DNA from: JBEKTY01 sp049515555 | GTDB lineage: Bacteria; Planctomycetota; Planctomycetia; Pirellulales; Thermoguttaceae | Assembly: GCA_049515555.1 (NCBI GenBank) | Contig: JBEKTY010000123.1 | Location: 1-24,317 of the forward strand | DNA: 24,317 nucleotides | Reading direction: 5' to 3' | Translations under genes and position numbers: made by a program | Part shown: positions 7,366 to 13,890 of the stretch, one piece after another | How positions within the stretch are numbered: position 1 is the first letter of the stretch | Layout: each line of letters begins with the position of its first letter | Notes under the pieces: generated by a model | Told to the model about the DNA's origin: nothing | What the model saw: only the letters and a program-made list of their open reading frames with translations | Database searches by the model: none

Positions 7366-7410
7366 ACATTACAGTACCCGTTGCTGTTAGCGGGAAGGAT
7401 GGGGCGAAAC

Positions 7411-7450
7411 CTGGCGGACCGTGGCAGACCTTGGCTGATTTTGGCGGAGC
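7411..7450 (+). repeat. Four tandem 10-bp repeats
   Basis: CTGGCGGACC, GTGGCAGACC, TTGGCTGATT and TTGGCGGAGC follow one another without gaps, consensus NTGGCNGANY. The last unit abuts the junction motif at 7450. A period near one helical turn would suit a protein-binding array in front of the first gene of the region. Confidence 0.75.
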
Positions 7451-7461
7451 CGACTGATGTC
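7450..7461 (+). repeat. Junction motif 2
   Basis: Exact 12-mer, overlapping the last base of the 10-bp repeat array, 33 nt before ATG 7495. Confidence 0.95.
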
Positions 7462-7494
7462 CTCCTCACATCCCCAACGCACGAGGAGACGATC

Positions 7495-7926
7495 ATGGGC
7501 TGGCTTTTCACCCCTGGTAGCACCCGCCGTGGCCTGATCCAGGAAAGAACCGAGAACTGGGAGCGCACCACAGAAGACGGGATGCTCGTCAAGTCCGTCT
7601 GTCTGGCCCACTGCTACCGGGGTGGCATCGGCTCAGGCGTGTTGTGGAGCGTTTGGGAGCGGACCTTCACCAGAGACGGGCATCCTGTGCAGCCCACGGA
7701 ACGGTGGATCGGGTGCGATTTGCTGCGGTACCAGCAGCAGGACCAAGGCTGGGGATACAAGGACATGGAGGAAAGCATGCACCCCTACTACTACTCGTGC
7801 CCGCTGGGCTACTTGGAAATGGTTCCCATCGACCAGTTCGGTGGCAACGCCGAGTGGCGGGAGGGCGTAAAGGCCCACCATGAGCGGCGGCGGGCGAAAC
7901 GACTGATGTCTACACCTCGCAAGTAG
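7495..7926 (+). CDS. Protein of unknown function (143 aa)
   Basis: A soluble, Trp/Tyr-rich protein beginning MGWLFTPGSTRRG and ending in an Arg-rich helix. I do not recognise a domain. ATG 7495 was chosen for the GAGGAG Shine-Dalgarno at 7483-7488; the frame is open further upstream but reads through the repeat array. The gene is unusual in that a junction motif (7899-7910) lies inside its coding sequence and encodes RLMS near the C terminus, so its last residues may have been replaced when the present neighbour was joined. Confidence 0.75.
   Translation: MGWLFTPGSTRRGLIQERTENWERTTEDGMLVKSVCLAHCYRGGIGSGVLWSVWERTFTRDGHPVQPTERWIGCDLLRYQQQDQGWGYKDMEESMHPYYYSCPLGYLEMVPIDQFGGNAEWREGVKAHHERRRAKRLMSTPRK
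7883..7910 (+). repeat. Extended 28-nt junction element, copy 1 (includes motif 3 at 7899-7910)
   Basis: The motif here is ACGACTGATGTC. The 16 bases before it (GCGGCGG-type) align without gaps to 8222-8249 and 8729-8756. This is the only copy of the motif that lies fully inside a coding sequence. Confidence 0.85.
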
Positions 7927-7954
7927 ACATTGGTGGCCGAGTGAAAGGACCAAC

Positions 7955-8173
7955 ATGCCAAAGAAACCTAAGACCAAGCGATTCACCGTGGACGTCAAGG
8001 AAGTGTGGTGTCACTCCGTCGAAGTGAAGTTGCCCGCCGATGCGACCAGGGACCAGATCGTCGAAGCCGCCCAGGCCAAGCTCGAAGAAGGTGACGAAGG
8101 CAGGACGGAGTACGACTACACGCTGGACCCCGACAAGTGGAACGTGCGGGATGAGGGCGGCAACTACCTGTAG
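7955..8173 (+). CDS. Small DpnD/PcfM-like protein (72 aa)
   Basis: A small charged protein: a Lys-rich start, a beta strand FTVDVKEVWCHSVEVKLPAD, then a helix DQIVEAAQAKLEE and an acidic tail ending in GGNYL. The strand-strand-helix pattern with an EA helix resembles the DpnD/PcfM family. Function unknown. ATG 7955 is preceded by GAAAGGA. Stop TAG at 8171-8173. Confidence 0.75.
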   Translation: MPKKPKTKRFTVDVKEVWCHSVEVKLPADATRDQIVEAAQAKLEEGDEGRTEYDYTLDPDKWNVRDEGGNYL

Positions 8174-8221
8174 CGGTGCCTGGTAATCCTGTGCAGGCAC
8201 GCCACGGCGACCGTGGCGGAC

Positions 8222-8249
8222 AGCGGCGGCGGACGAAGCGACTGATGTC
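8222..8249 (+). repeat. Extended 28-nt junction element, copy 2 (includes motif 4 at 8238-8249)
   Basis: The motif here is GCGACTGATGTC. This copy is non-coding, 38 nt before ATG 8288. It follows a C/G-rich stretch (8200-8221) that itself contains GTGGCGGAC, similar to the 10-bp repeats at 7411. Confidence 0.85.
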
Positions 8250-8287
8250 TTCAGCACGTGACCAATACCTCATCGGAACCAATCGCC

Positions 8288-8701
8288 ATGACTTTTGACA
8301 CCTCTCAATTCACCCCGACCCAATGGGACACGGCCCAAGACAAGGCAGCGTTTGCCAAGCAGTTCGTGCGGTTTGTCCAAAGTGACTTCGCTGCCAAGCA
8401 CTTCACCGACAAGTTCTACCGGCGGCTTTCCAATACCTTCGGCAACATCGCCCACTACAACCGGGCGGGATTCTGGGACGAGTTCTTCACCACAACCGCC
8501 GACAAGGTCCGTTTCCTGGAGCAGACCCTCCAAAACCCGTGCTACGGCGATCCGGCCTGGACCTACAGCGACGTGGAGCGGGCGTTGCAGGCGTGGCTGC
8601 GGGCCGATGGAACGCTGGAACGGTATCGGCAACGATTGGCAGAGGAAACGGAAGCCGGGGAGCGTGCCGAGTTGGCCCGGCTTCAGGCGAAGTATGGGTG
8701 A
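8288..8701 (+). CDS. Protein of unknown function (137 aa)
   Basis: A helical, aromatic-rich soluble protein: MTFDTSQFTPTQWDTAQDKA at the start, FYRRLSNTFGNIAHYNRAGF in the middle, and a charged helix EETEAGERAELARLQAKYG at the end. I do not recognise a domain. ATG 8288 is preferred over GTG 8258, although its Shine-Dalgarno is weak. It sits alone between two junction motifs. Confidence 0.75.
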   Translation: MTFDTSQFTPTQWDTAQDKAAFAKQFVRFVQSDFAAKHFTDKFYRRLSNTFGNIAHYNRAGFWDEFFTTTADKVRFLEQTLQNPCYGDPAWTYSDVERALQAWLRADGTLERYRQRLAEETEAGERAELARLQAKYG

Positions 8702-8728
8702 ACGGCTGGCCGAGAGGGGCCCACCACC

Positions 8729-8756
8729 AGCGGCGGCAGGCCAACCGACTGATGTC
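8729..8756 (+). repeat. Extended 28-nt junction element, copy 3 (includes motif 5 at 8745-8756)
   Basis: The motif is the exact 12-mer. The upstream 16 bases match the other two copies at most positions. It lies 28-55 bases after the stop of the gene ending at 8701. Confidence 0.85.
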
Positions 8757-8777
8757 TGCCAAGTGAAAGGCAAAGCG

Positions 8778-8948
8778 TTGGAGAAATTCGTCGTCCGCAC
8801 GCTCTATTATATCGAGGCCAAGACTCCGAAGCAGGCCGAAGACCTGTGCAGGTCTGGCTAGGTCGCCTACGAAGACAAGACCTTCGAGGAGGGCCACGAG
8901 GAGTGGTTCGAAACAGTGTCGGTGGAGAAATGCGGGAGAAGAACATGA
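8778..8948 (+). pseudogene. Small protein gene interrupted by an in-frame TAG
   Basis: From TTG 8778 (GAAAGG seven bases upstream; GTG 8763 is an alternative) the frame encodes MEKFVVRTLYYIEAKTPKQA and continues to a TAG at 8859-8861. The same frame then continues VAYEDKTFEEGHEEWFETVS to TGA 8946-8948, overlapping the next ATG at 8945. The coherent composition on both sides indicates one protein of about 56 aa carrying an amber codon, which one C-to-T change (CAG to TAG) would produce. Neighbouring genes use TAG as their normal stop, so the code is not altered. It shows the YYIEA...QAEDL pattern of DpnD/PcfM-like proteins. Confidence 0.65.
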
Positions 8949-9106
8949 AGACCGTTGAAATCACGATGGAAGGCGGGGTGATCCAGGACATAGCCTTGCC
9001 CAAGGGCGTCAAGGTGGTCGTCCGAGACTACGACGTGGATGGCGGCGAAGAAAACTTGAAGCAGGACGACAACGGCGACAACTACATTGAAAGCGTTTGG
9101 GAGTAG
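8945..9106 (+). CDS. Small acidic protein of unknown function (53 aa)
   Basis: A 53-aa acidic protein: MKTVEITMEGGVIQDIALPK, then GVKVVVRDYDVDG and an Asp/Asn-rich tail. The two predicted strands followed by an acidic segment do not match a named family I can recall. Its ATG overlaps the TGA of the interrupted gene upstream (ATGA), and the next gene starts four bases after its stop. The three genes form one unit with no junction motif inside. Confidence 0.75.
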   Translation: MKTVEITMEGGVIQDIALPKGVKVVVRDYDVDGGEENLKQDDNGDNYIESVWE

Positions 9107-9109
9107 GCC

Positions 9110-9373
9110 ATGCCAGTGTATCAGGTCGAGCAGTACGAACTCCATGTCATGAAGTACCGGGTCGAGGCGACCAGCGAAGCCGAGGCCATCCGCAAGCTCT
9201 TTGACGGGGAAGCCGAGCCGGTCGGGCAAAGCCAGGACTTTGTCGAGGTTGCCGAGGATTACGGCCTGCCCGTCGACGAGTACCGGGAGCTTGTCGATGC
9301 CCTGCGGAAGATGGGCGTGATGAGCTGGAAACACGAAGTCATCCCGAGCATCCGCAGCATCGAGGAGGTCTGA
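9110..9373 (+). CDS. Small DpnD/PcfM-like protein (87 aa)
   Basis: An 87-aa protein whose N-terminal half, MPVYQVEQYELHVMKYRVEA followed by TSEAEAIRKLFDGEAEP, shows the strand-strand-helix EA-x-S-E-A-E-A pattern also seen in the gene at 8778 and in the small genes at 7955 and 23420. The C-terminal half is mostly helical and charged. Function unknown. Third gene of the 8778-9373 unit. Confidence 0.75.
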   Translation: MPVYQVEQYELHVMKYRVEATSEAEAIRKLFDGEAEPVGQSQDFVEVAEDYGLPVDEYRELVDALRKMGVMSWKHEVIPSIRSIEEV

Positions 9374-9384
9374 CTCCGGGCGAA

Positions 9385-9396
9385 GCGACTGATGTC
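9385..9396 (+). repeat. Junction motif 6
   Basis: GCGACTGATGTC. It is preceded by GGGCGAA, a shortened form of the extended element found further left, and lies 34 nt before ATG 9431. Confidence 0.95.
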
Positions 9397-9430
9397 CTCT
9401 GTTTGGCAATAACGCCAAAGGAGAAACACG

Positions 9431-9931
9431 ATGGGACTGACGATCCACTACTCAATCGCTGCTGCGAAGAACTGGTCCCCCAAGACGATCCGGGCGAAGC
9501 TGGAAGCCTTGCGGCAGTGCTGCTTGGACCTGCCGGTCGAACAGGTCAGCGAGCTTCAGGAGTTCAAGGGCAAGGACTGCGAGCCGGGGGAAGAGAAGGA
9601 CGATCCTTTCCGTTGGGCGAAAATTCAGGCCGCCCGTAGCCCGGAATCCCCATGGCAACCGGGAACGTCGTTCCGCCAGCAACCTTCCCGCATGCTGGTC
9701 TTCTCGGTCTGGCCTGCCCAAGGCTGCGAAGAAATGAACATCGGCGTGAGTTCGTTCCATCGGTTCGTCTGCCCCAAGCGGAAAGAATACCCGGTTCAGA
9801 CTTGGGCCGATGAGCAGTGCAACAAGCCGGGCTGGTCGTTGGCGATTACCCACCCCCGGTCCTATCCGGGCGCCGCCCGCATACTGAAGGACTTCGCCAA
9901 ACGGTGGAAGCTGCGGCGGATGACCGGCTGA
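9431..9931 (+). CDS. MGLTIHY-family protein, short paralogue (166 aa)
   Basis: First of three paralogues. It starts MGLTIHYSIAAAKNWSPKTI and shares with the other two an N-terminal helix (LRQCCLDLPVEQVSELQEFK), GKDCEPGEEKDDPFRWAKIQ and a central region with a different aromatic core. It lacks the FCKTQYAS-x-x-x-CGG-PNF segment and the C-terminal domain of the longer paralogues, so it is either a short version or a truncated one. Its TGA stop (9929-9931) is the one inside the variant junction motif. AAGGAG precedes the ATG. Function unknown. Confidence 0.8.
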   Translation: MGLTIHYSIAAAKNWSPKTIRAKLEALRQCCLDLPVEQVSELQEFKGKDCEPGEEKDDPFRWAKIQAARSPESPWQPGTSFRQQPSRMLVFSVWPAQGCEEMNIGVSSFHRFVCPKRKEYPVQTWADEQCNKPGWSLAITHPRSYPGAARILKDFAKRWKLRRMTG

Positions 9932-9935
9932 TGTC
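9924..9935 (+). repeat. Junction motif 7 (variant)
   Basis: CCGGCTGATGTC: one of only two copies in which position 4 is not A. Its TGA is the stop of the upstream gene. Confidence 0.9.
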
Positions 9936-9980
9936 CTACCAGCGAATCCGAAACAACCAACACGACCAAGAGGTGAAATC

Positions 9981-10739
9981 ATGGGATTGACGATTCACTG
10001 GCATTTCCAAGGCCCGAAGACCAAGCCCGAAGCCCAAGCCATTATCGAAAAGATGCGACAACGGGCGATGGATTTTCCTTTCGTGTCGGTCAGCGAGGTC
10101 GTTCATTTCAAGGGCAAGAACGCCCAGTTCGGCCAAGACCGTGACGAGCCATTCCGGTGGCTGAAGATTCAAGCCCGAGAAACCGTCTGGAGCGAGGACG
10201 GCAGGCTTGGCTGGGATTGCCCGGCCAAGGAAGTCATCGGGTTTCAGATTCTCGTCGCCCCCGGAAGCGAGCCGATGGAGGTGTTCTTGGCAACCTACCC
10301 CAAGATCATCACGGTCGATAACGAGTGGGGCAGGCGTAAACGGCTGCGGACCAACCGACATGACTGGTCGGGTGGGGCGTTCTGTAAGACCCAGTACGCC
10401 AGTAACTCAAAATGCGGCGGTCTTCCGAACTTCCTTCGGGCGCACTTGAGCGTTGTCCGCCTGTTGGACTACGCCAAGGAACTCGGCATCTTGGCGGAAG
10501 TCTCCGATGAAGGCGAGTTCTGGGAGAAACGGGACGTTAAGGCCCTGGCCGAGGAAGTCGGTTCCTGGAATTCGATGATCGGTGCATTCACCGGGGCAAT
10601 GGACGAACTGGTCGGCCAGAAGGTCGCCGCTCCGATCAAGAGCTTCCCGGACTTTGAACACTTGGAAGCCAAGGGGCGGGACCAGATTGACGATTTTCTG
10701 CGGATGCTGGGCAAAGTCAAGACGGCACCGGCGGCTTGA
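9981..10739 (+). CDS. MGLTIHY-family protein (252 aa)
   Basis: Second paralogue: MGLTIHWHFQGPKTKPEAQA, then EVVHFKGKNAQFGQDRDEPF and WLKIQA. The central FCKTQYASNSKCGGLPNFLR segment, with a Cys-x(10)-Cys pair, is almost identical in the third paralogue. It is followed by a helical HLSVVRLLD region and a C-terminal SFPDFEHLEAKG. The two conserved cysteines and the GG-x-PNF turn could be catalytic or metal-binding, but this is inference. AGAGGTG precedes ATG 9981, and the 45-nt leader is nearly the same as that of the gene at 11116. Confidence 0.82.
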   Translation: MGLTIHWHFQGPKTKPEAQAIIEKMRQRAMDFPFVSVSEVVHFKGKNAQFGQDRDEPFRWLKIQARETVWSEDGRLGWDCPAKEVIGFQILVAPGSEPMEVFLATYPKIITVDNEWGRRKRLRTNRHDWSGGAFCKTQYASNSKCGGLPNFLRAHLSVVRLLDYAKELGILAEVSDEGEFWEKRDVKALAEEVGSWNSMIGAFTGAMDELVGQKVAAPIKSFPDFEHLEAKGRDQIDDFLRMLGKVKTAPAA

Positions 10740-10771
10740 GCGTTTTTCGTGTTGTTGGTTGTTGGGCCGAA

Positions 10772-10808
10772 GCCTTCCCTCTCCCGCAACGTGCGGGAGA
10801 GGGAAGGC
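10772..10808 (+). terminator. 17-bp hairpin before a junction motif
   Basis: A perfect stem (10772-10788 with 10792-10808, loop ACG), 32 bases after the stop at 10739 and 11 bases before the junction motif. No U-tract. Confidence 0.7.
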
Positions 10809-10819
10809 GAGGAGCCCCA

Positions 10820-10831
10820 CTGACTGATGTC
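10820..10831 (+). repeat. Junction motif 8
   Basis: CTGACTGATGTC, 19 nt before ATG 10851. Followed by ATAAC, as after the motif at 13048. Confidence 0.95.
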
Positions 10832-10850
10832 ATAACCATCGGAGGAAGCA

Positions 10851-11066
10851 ATGAATATCGCCGTGTTCCAAACAAAATCGGGCAGCCATTTCTTCTTGGA
10901 CTACCGGGGACGGTGGAGGCCAATAGCCGACTTGAAGAAGTGCGAGCCGAAGATTTTCGTCGGCGGCATTCCAAATCGTTATCGGCCCCCCGAACCAGCC
11001 TTGCTCTGGGCCGAACCGTTCCCCGAGTATCCCAACCTGAGACAGCAGGGCGCACTGACAGACTGA
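10851..11066 (+). CDS. Small basic protein of unknown function (71 aa)
   Basis: MNIAVFQTKSGSHFFLDYRG at the start and a Pro-rich C-terminal half ending in ALTD. It has no recognised domain. GGAGGAAG precedes ATG 10851. The stop TGA (11064-11066) is provided by the junction motif. It lies between the second and third MGLTIHY paralogues and was presumably inserted there, or the paralogue leader was duplicated around it. Confidence 0.75.
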   Translation: MNIAVFQTKSGSHFFLDYRGRWRPIADLKKCEPKIFVGGIPNRYRPPEPALLWAEPFPEYPNLRQQGALTD

Positions 11067-11070
11067 TGTC
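11059..11070 (+). repeat. Junction motif 9
   Basis: CAGACTGATGTC. Contains the stop codon of the upstream gene. The 45 bases after it resemble those after motif 7. Confidence 0.95.
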
Positions 11071-11115
11071 CTATCAGCGAAGCCGAAACAACCAACACAA
11101 GCAGAGGTGAAAACA

Positions 11116-12144
11116 ATGGGACTTACGATTCACTACGGCATTACGAGCAAGACACGCTCTGCTGGACGAGCCAAGGCATTGGTCGAACGCATGCGCCAGC
11201 TTGCCCTCGACTTGCCCTTCGACTCGGTCGACGCCCAAGTCGGGCATCTTGGCCCGGACGTGTGCCAGCGCCCTCTCGACGATCTGCGGCCCGATGAGAA
11301 TCTGTTTTCCACCGTCTTGTCCGGCTGCAAGCATGTTCCGATACCCTGGCATCGCAAGCAGTCGGCCAGTGTTACTGTGCAGCCGCTGGAGATCATTTCG
11401 TTCTGGACGGTGCCCGGTCCCGGCAGCGAATGGGCGACTTTTGGCCTTGCCCGTTTCCCCGCCGAGATCGAAGTGACCTACCATCCGACAAGCGATGACC
11501 GCTTCATCAAGACCATCAAGAAGGGCGGCTTGACCCGCTGGGACTTCGATTGGAGGCGGTGGCGGCGCTGGTTGGAACGTAACGGTCACGACCGATGGGA
11601 CCACCCCGAGGACGAAAAGTTCCAACAGCAACGAAAGATCAAGACGGTCCTTGGCTCCGGTTGGCGGTATTCGAGCTTCTGCAAGACACAGTATGCCAGT
11701 AGTGCCGACTGTGGCGGCATCCCCAACTTCATTCGCTGCCACTTGAGCGTCATTCACCTGTTGGACCGGATTGCCGAGTTGCCGACGATGAAGGTCGATC
11801 TGGACGATGAGGGCAAGTACGGCCGTTCGTACTACACGGACGACCCGTGGGCGGAAAAGCGGGTCTACACTTGGCACGATGGCAAGTACGACGTGAAGGC
11901 CCTGGTGGAAGAAGTGGGGGAGTGGAACGAGATGATTGCCACGGCGTTCGGGGCAATGAACGATATGCTCAAGGCCAGCGGTTCGCCCGTTGCCTTGGAA
12001 TCCCCGATCAGCAGCTTTCCCAATTTTGAGCATCTTGAGTTCAAGGGCCAGAACCAGCAACACCTCGGCCCCTTCTTGCAGGCCATGAGGCAATTGGCCG
12101 ACCGGCAACAGGCGGCGTCCAAGAATATCAGTGGAGCAGCCTGA
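11116..12144 (+). CDS. MGLTIHY-family protein, long paralogue (342 aa)
   Basis: Third and longest paralogue: MGLTIHYGITSKTRSAGRAK, a longer Trp/Arg-rich middle (RWDFDWRRWRRWLERNG), the shared FCKTQYASSADCGGIPNFIR, HLSVIHLLD and C-terminal SFPNFEHLEFKG. Relative to the 252-aa paralogue it has an insertion after the first 100 residues and another before DVKALVEEVG. ATG 11116 is used rather than the GTG at 11107, because the Shine-Dalgarno AGAGGTG overlaps that GTG and the sister gene starts at the equivalent ATG. Cytoplasmic, function unknown. Confidence 0.82.
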   Translation: MGLTIHYGITSKTRSAGRAKALVERMRQLALDLPFDSVDAQVGHLGPDVCQRPLDDLRPDENLFSTVLSGCKHVPIPWHRKQSASVTVQPLEIISFWTVPGPGSEWATFGLARFPAEIEVTYHPTSDDRFIKTIKKGGLTRWDFDWRRWRRWLERNGHDRWDHPEDEKFQQQRKIKTVLGSGWRYSSFCKTQYASSADCGGIPNFIRCHLSVIHLLDRIAELPTMKVDLDDEGKYGRSYYTDDPWAEKRVYTWHDGKYDVKALVEEVGEWNEMIATAFGAMNDMLKASGSPVALESPISSFPNFEHLEFKGQNQQHLGPFLQAMRQLADRQQAASKNISGAA

Positions 12145-12172
12145 TTTCTTTCTCCGTCTTATCTCGCAGCGA

Positions 12173-12207
12173 GCCTCTCTCACCACCAGGGTGGCGGTGA
12201 GAGAGGC
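12173..12207 (+). terminator. Hairpin before a junction motif
   Basis: GCCTCTCTCACC (12173-12184) pairs with 12196-12207, with partial pairing further in. It is 28 bases past the stop and 15 bases before the motif at 12223. The sequence after the stem (GAGGAGCGCCC) closely resembles that after the hairpin at 10772. Confidence 0.65.
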
Positions 12208-12222
12208 GAGGAGCGCCCATTA

Positions 12223-12234
12223 CCGACTGATGTC
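12223..12234 (+). repeat. Junction motif 10
   Basis: Exact 12-mer, 30 nt before ATG 12265. Confidence 0.95.
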
Positions 12235-12264
12235 TTGGTAGCGAAGGAAAAGGAGTGGTCAATC

Positions 12265-12477
12265 ATGCCTAACGCAATCATGGCTCTTGCCAACTTCCAA
12301 ATTGCGGGCTGCCTCGACCCGGCAGAGTACAAGGGTGCCGAGTATCCCTGGCCGCACGGTTGGAAGGAACTCCTGGCGAGCGGTATTCAATTCGATCAGG
12401 TGGACGTTGATCTGCCGTCCGACGAAATGGCCCAAGCCTACGTCAACCATTTTAGGCTGGACAAGCCTGCGGCCTAA
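12265..12477 (+). CDS. Small protein of unknown function (70 aa)
   Basis: MPNAIMALANFQIAGCLDPA, then a Trp-rich stretch (YPWPHGWKELL) and an acidic strand QVDVDLPSDEMAQAYVNHF. It has no recognised family. ATG 12265 is preceded by AAAAGGAG; the frame extends upstream only as a low-complexity Lys/Glu leader. A single gene between two hairpin-plus-motif junctions. Confidence 0.7.
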   Translation: MPNAIMALANFQIAGCLDPAEYKGAEYPWPHGWKELLASGIQFDQVDVDLPSDEMAQAYVNHFRLDKPAA

Positions 12478-12487
12478 TCTAGCCCAG

Positions 12488-12520
12488 CCCCCTTCTCCGG
12501 CAGAATGCCGGAGAAGGGGG
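12488..12520 (+). terminator. 15-bp perfect hairpin before a junction motif
   Basis: 12488-12502 pairs exactly with 12506-12520 around GAA, ten bases after the stop and six bases before the motif. Confidence 0.7.
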
Positions 12521-12526
12521 CGCATT

Positions 12527-12538
12527 CCGACTGATGTC
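12527..12538 (+). repeat. Junction motif 11
   Basis: Exact 12-mer. The ATG within it is in frame with the gene starting at 12561, but the Shine-Dalgarno lies after it. Confidence 0.95.
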
Positions 12539-12560
12539 ATACCGCACAAAGGAGAATCTT

Positions 12561-13055
12561 GTGCAGACTTTCGTGTGTCCGTTCATGGTTCAGATGCAAG
12601 ACGAGCGGCGACTGTCTTCCGTGAAAAACATGCGGCGGTTTCTTGCCGACTACGTCATTGTCAACGCCGACCCCGAAGTGGCGGGTAGCGCTCCCCGTTC
12701 CGCCGGGGAAGATGCTACCGTATCCCTGGCTGCCGACACTGGCAATCTTACCGAAGTTCCCCCCGAACCAATCATCCCCATCAGCGAGGAGGACTTTCGC
12801 AAGCTGGTTGATAAGAAAGACCGGCTGCGGATTACGGTCGCTATTGACTTCGGGAAGTTGGCTTGCATCAGCCAAGACGGCACCTATGACGGCCTCAATG
12901 ACTGGGTTGACGGAGAGGTGTTTGGGCAACTCCCTCAACTTGCTGCCGACTTGGAGTACCGCCCCCTCTACGTCAAGGGCAATCAGGTATTCTTCGAGGT
13001 GGACTGCGACGTTTCCGCCGTGCTGGACGAATTGAACGCTGAGCATTCCGACTGA
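12561..13055 (+). CDS. Protein of unknown function (164 aa)
   Basis: Starts at GTG 12561 behind AAAGGAG (MQTFVCPFMVQMQDERRLSS). It has an N-terminal domain of about 40 residues, a Pro/Thr-rich linker, and a C-terminal alpha/beta region (LRITVAIDFGKLACISQDGT, later FEVDCDVSAVLDELN). No family recognised. The stop TGA (13053-13055) lies in the junction motif, giving a C-terminal Ser-Asp. A longer form from the ATG in motif 11 would add nine residues and has no Shine-Dalgarno. Confidence 0.75.
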   Translation: MQTFVCPFMVQMQDERRLSSVKNMRRFLADYVIVNADPEVAGSAPRSAGEDATVSLAADTGNLTEVPPEPIIPISEEDFRKLVDKKDRLRITVAIDFGKLACISQDGTYDGLNDWVDGEVFGQLPQLAADLEYRPLYVKGNQVFFEVDCDVSAVLDELNAEHSD

Positions 13056-13059
13056 TGTC
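13048..13059 (+). repeat. Junction motif 12
   Basis: Exact 12-mer. Contains the stop of the upstream gene and lies 21 nt before ATG 13081. Confidence 0.95.
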
Positions 13060-13080
13060 ATAACGCCGGAGGACACGACA

Positions 13081-13350
13081 ATGAAGTTCCCACTCGGACA
13101 ACTTGTCGCCACGCCCGGCGCATTGAAGGCCATCACCGAGGCCGGGCAGTCGCCCGAGTTCTTCCTGGCGAAGCACGTTGCCGGCGACTGGGGCGAGGTC
13201 TGCGATGAGGACAAGCGAGCCAATGACCAGGCCCTCGTAGACGGCAGCCGTCTGCTGTCGGCGTACCGGACGCTTCGCAACGTTCGTATCTGGGTCATAA
13301 CGGAGGCCGACCGAAGCTCGACCTGTTGTTTGTTACCTTCCGAATACTGA
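13081..13350 (+). CDS. Plasmid-related small protein family (89 aa)
   Basis: An 89-aa protein, MKFPLGQLVATPGALKAITE, then SPEFFLAKHVAGDWGEV and SRLLSAYRT, ending IWVITEADRSSTCCLLPSEY. From memory, this is a widespread family annotated plasmid-related protein, common in plasmids, integrative elements and genomic islands of many phyla. Its function is unknown. The match covers the whole length, which makes it one of the best recognised proteins here and supports a mobile-element origin for the array. GGAGG precedes the ATG. Confidence 0.85.
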   Translation: MKFPLGQLVATPGALKAITEAGQSPEFFLAKHVAGDWGEVCDEDKRANDQALVDGSRLLSAYRTLRNVRIWVITEADRSSTCCLLPSEY

Positions 13351-13354
13351 AGCC

Positions 13355-13366
13355 ACGACTGATGTC
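13355..13366 (+). repeat. Junction motif 13
   Basis: ACGACTGATGTC, four bases after the upstream stop. The ATG in the motif opens an 18-codon frame that ends in an ATGA overlap with the next gene's start. Confidence 0.95.
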
Positions 13367-13414
13367 CTACAGAGGTAACGACAACCAACCCCCAACGGAA
13401 AAGGAAATCGCACG

Positions 13415-13870
13415 ATGAACGCCAAAGCTCTGCTTGCGAAGTGCTGGAAGAACGAAGAAGCCGACCTGGCTCCCGGCCGTCATTGCATCGACGAAGAGTT
13501 CGTCGTGCGGGTCAGCGGGACCGTGGAGAAGTGCGATGACGAACTGGCGGCCCCCACCGTCAGTATTCCGCTGATCGCCGTCTTGGCCTTGTTCTGGGAA
13601 AAGTGCGGCATTGTCCGTGAGCACGCCCTCGCTATGCTGCGGCAAGCCCTACAGGAGGCCATGACCAGCAAGGTCAAGGAGGACGGGCATATCACCGGGC
13701 ACATCAAGGACATCGAGGCGGCGGTAAAGGCCATCCGGCAGGACCTGATCGCCAGCCTTCCCAAGATGCACCGGGATGGCAAGGTGCTGCTGGACGACTT
13801 GCAGGTCGAGATCATGCCGATGGAAGCGGCGGCCGTGCCGGAGTTCGGTGGGGAGTTGGTGGCGGCGTAG
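13415..13870 (+). CDS. Protein of unknown function (151 aa)
   Basis: MNAKALLAKCWKNEEADLAP at the start, a beta-rich first third containing FVVRVSGTVEKCDDE, then two long helices (LALFWEKCGIVREHALAMLR and IKDIEAAVKAIRQDLIASLP). No family recognised; cytoplasmic by composition. An AAAAGGA Shine-Dalgarno lies upstream. After its TAG stop a long low-complexity repeat precedes the next junction motif, which is unusual for this array. Confidence 0.75.
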   Translation: MNAKALLAKCWKNEEADLAPGRHCIDEEFVVRVSGTVEKCDDELAAPTVSIPLIAVLALFWEKCGIVREHALAMLRQALQEAMTSKVKEDGHITGHIKDIEAAVKAIRQDLIASLPKMHRDGKVLLDDLQVEIMPMEAAAVPEFGGELVAA

Positions 13871-13890
13871 GCAAGCCCTGGTCTGGTGCA

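Noticed and set aside
11074..12186. 370-codon minus-strand frame opposite the long MGLTIHY paralogue
   Set aside because: The + strand frame is supported by two paralogues and a Shine-Dalgarno; the antisense frame reflects third-position GC bias.
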